Assembly: GCA_965662355.1 (NCBI GenBank)
Contig: CBFIHP010000006.1
Span: 1 to 64,000 of the forward strand
Length of the DNA stretch: 64,000 bases
Source of the DNA: GCA-2683825 sp965662355
GTDB lineage: Bacteria; Planctomycetota; UBA1135; GCA-002686595
Direction of reading: 5' to 3'
Shown: positions 62,321 through 64,000 of the stretch, piece after piece
Numbering within the stretch: the first letter of the stretch is position 1
Layout: the number at the start of each line of letters is the position of its first letter
Program-made: the position numbers and the translations under genes
Notes under the pieces: generated by a model
Told to the model about the DNA's origin: nothing
The model's database searches: none
What the model saw: the letters and a program-made list of their open reading frames with translations, nothing else

Positions 62321-64000
62321 ATGAAACTGCGGCTGCAATTTGCATCGCTTCTGATATCGGTGACGCTGGGTATCGCCTGCCATGGCCCGCAACGTGATGT
62401 TGCCGCACAACCTGCAGTGCGTGTGCCCCTCACGGCGAGCGAGGATGGTGGAGCGATCTTCCGCATCCGCGAAGTGGACGAGGATGGCGGCAAGCACGAG
62501 CTTGCTGCTGGCGGTGGCGTGGTCGACCTCAACAGTCGGCTCCACATTCGCCTGGACAAGGACCTTCTGCGCGAGCGCCTGCGCGAGGAGTACGGGCTCG
62601 AGTCGTTTTCCCAGGACGACCTCGAACTATTGCGCACACTGCAGCAAGGAGCAGAAGAGGGGCTGCAATCCCTGACGCGGCTGCGGGGCGCGATGTCGGC
62701 TTTCACTGCCGCGGCGACCAGCGGGCCGCCCAGTCCGCAGGATGTGCAAAATCTGCAGGCCGGCCTGGCCTCCGCGGCGTCGGTCGGGGCGGGTCTTTTG
62801 ACTCGGGCGCTCGATGGCCATCTCGCCGATACCGGGCTCGCCGGGAGAATCGAACGTCGCCTTGCGGAGGGCGGTGTTCTGAGTGTGGAGGAACAGTACT
62901 ACATCTGTTTCGACGAGTGTGCCCGCGAAGCGGCGACGTTGCGCAGGGCCCTGGATGCTCAACTAGCCGATCAGGCGATCTTCGTGCAACTCGGTGCGTG
63001 GGCGATCAGCGGCAGCCGGCCCTCGCCCCTGCACCTCCCCGGCTTCGATACGTATCCCGAGGGTGAGTACTATCGTGTCGAGCGCTGGCGCGTTGCCCCG
63101 AGCTCCGAGCAGGTGCGCTTGATCGAAGAGCTGGATCGCGTGGCTCGTGGGCTCAACGAAAGTGATGTGCAACTCACGGAGGTCGTGCGCAGCCTGGCCC
63201 ACTCGACCGCGACGGGCATGCTCTCTCTGGTCAACGAATGCGTCGCCGAGATTCGCGGCGATCTGGATGGTCTCGAGGCGGAAGGGGAACGGATCGTCGA
63301 GGCCTTGCGGCGTCGGATCGATGAACTGCAAGCAGAGGTCCAGGCCTACGGCATCTTGGTTGCGACCCGTGTGACGAAGTACCTGGACGAGGCGTACATC
63401 GAGAGGCTCGATCTGGGCGAGCTCTTGGGCGTGCTTCACGAGGACTATGTAGCGATCCGGCGTGGGACGGAAGAACTCATCGCCAAGTCACGGGTCTTGC
63501 TCGACTCCACGAGCATTCTCGTTCCGGACAACGACGATCCCGATGCGCTGCAACGGATCGAGACCCTATTCGAGAGCATACGCGGCTGCGTCGGCAAGTT
63601 CGAAGACCAGGTGCAGGCCCTGGCCACGCAACTCGCGAGCTTGTTCGGTCTCCAGCTATCGGCGGAACGCATCAACACCGAAGCCCTCGAGTTCGGCGAC
63701 GAGGTGCTGCGCCACGACATCCGTTCGCTCCCCGACGAAACGGTGCTCGACTTGAAGTTCACCGGCGTGCGCGCGGAGAACGACTCGGTGCTCTTCAAAC
63801 TAGGCACGGGCCGCGTCGATCCCGAAACCGGTCAGGCCCGGGAAGCCGTGCGCCAACTGCAGGCGCTCTATGTCGATCTCTTCCAGGTCCTCGTGCACTT
63901 CGACACGTCGGTCAACCTGATCTTCGCCGACCCCAACGGCAGCGCCGGCCTATCCAACCGCTTCCAGTTCGCCCCCGCCTACAGCGTGCTCCTCAAATGG
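62321..64000 (+). CDS. Partial: large helical lipoprotein of unknown function
   Basis: The first 560 residues; the frame is still open at the window edge. It starts one base after the preceding stop. A lipoprotein signal peptide ends in GIAC (Cys20). After a short beta-rich piece the sequence is mostly long amphipathic helices, e.g. around 290-345 (LNECVAEIRGDLDGLEAEGERIVEALRRRIDELQAE), with good coiled-coil character. Not recognised as a family. It could be an envelope-spanning scaffold or a tape-like protein; no enzyme motif is visible. Its pairing with the small cytoplasmic protein just upstream is the only context clue. Confidence 0.7.
   Translation, partial: MKLRLQFASLLISVTLGIACHGPQRDVAAQPAVRVPLTASEDGGAIFRIREVDEDGGKHELAAGGGVVDLNSRLHIRLDKDLLRERLREEYGLESFSQDDLELLRTLQQGAEEGLQSLTRLRGAMSAFTAAATSGPPSPQDVQNLQAGLASAASVGAGLLTRALDGHLADTGLAGRIERRLAEGGVLSVEEQYYICFDECAREAATLRRALDAQLADQAIFVQLGAWAISGSRPSPLHLPGFDTYPEGEYYRVERWRVAPSSEQVRLIEELDRVARGLNESDVQLTEVVRSLAHSTATGMLSLVNECVAEIRGDLDGLEAEGERIVEALRRRIDELQAEVQAYGILVATRVTKYLDEAYIERLDLGELLGVLHEDYVAIRRGTEELIAKSRVLLDSTSILVPDNDDPDALQRIETLFESIRGCVGKFEDQVQALATQLASLFGLQLSAERINTEALEFGDEVLRHDIRSLPDETVLDLKFTGVRAENDSVLFKLGTGRVDPETGQAREAVRQLQALYVDLFQVLVHFDTSVNLIFADPNGSAGLSNRFQFAPAYSVLLKW

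Overview
The window looks like a high-GC chromosome segment from a member of the Planctomycetota. This is inferred from gene content, not from a marker gene. The supporting signs are two PVC-type cytochrome c/beta-propeller proteins, three DUF1570-like zinc metallopeptidases, a Ser/Thr kinase fused to a formylglycine-enzyme-like domain beside a TIGR02999-type sigma factor, a second planctomycete-style ECF sigma, DUF1080, and a dcw cluster with no ftsZ/ftsA/ftsQ. I found no rRNA, tRNA, CRISPR array, insertion sequence or phage gene.

1-14.6 kb, + strand: a compact dcw (division and cell wall) cluster in the order mraZ, rsmH, ftsL-like, ftsI, murE, murF, mraY, ftsW, LysM protein, small membrane protein, murG, murC, murB. 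Most junctions overlap or are only a few bases long. murD, ddl, ftsQ, ftsA and ftsZ are absent from the run. murG seems to start at a CTG codon.

14.6-31.5 kb: mixed genes. They include a secreted PKD-repeat protein, an S15/CocE-type secreted peptidase, an Fe-S-type (SufR-like) regulator divergent from a Rieske protein with clear inverted repeats between them, a truncated ECF sigma factor divergent from a large PVC cytochrome, a calcium-loop-rich lipoprotein, and a threonyl-tRNA synthetase without a TGS domain.

32-39.5 kb: a VCBS/Kelch secreted protein, the kinase-FGE receptor with its convergent ECF sigma, a DinB-like protein, a rhomboid protease that also seems to start at CTG, and a lipoprotein Cu/Zn superoxide dismutase.

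39.6-44.1 kb, - strand: an oleB-oleC-oleD cassette for head-to-head olefin synthesis (beta-lactone route), preceded by a CPT/EPT-like CDP-alcohol phosphotransferase. oleA is absent.

44.2-47.6 kb, + strand: two tandem DUF1570-like metallopeptidases.

47.6-54.8 kb, - strand: the most interesting region, a tightly coupled operon for a dedicated type II fatty-acid/polyketide-like pathway. Its order is GbsR/MarR-like regulator, KAS (FabF type), ACP, two CrtI-like FAD oxidoreductases, FabZ-like dehydratase, FabI-like enoyl reductase and a phosphopantetheinyl transferase. The gene set resembles the candidate ladderane loci of anammox planctomycetes, but without radical SAM genes. A near-perfect palindrome lies upstream of the regulator.

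55-64 kb, + strand: a TPR lipoprotein, a second PVC cytochrome, a PQQ-propeller/DUF1570 fusion, a small unknown protein, and the first 560 residues of an unknown helical lipoprotein that runs off the window.
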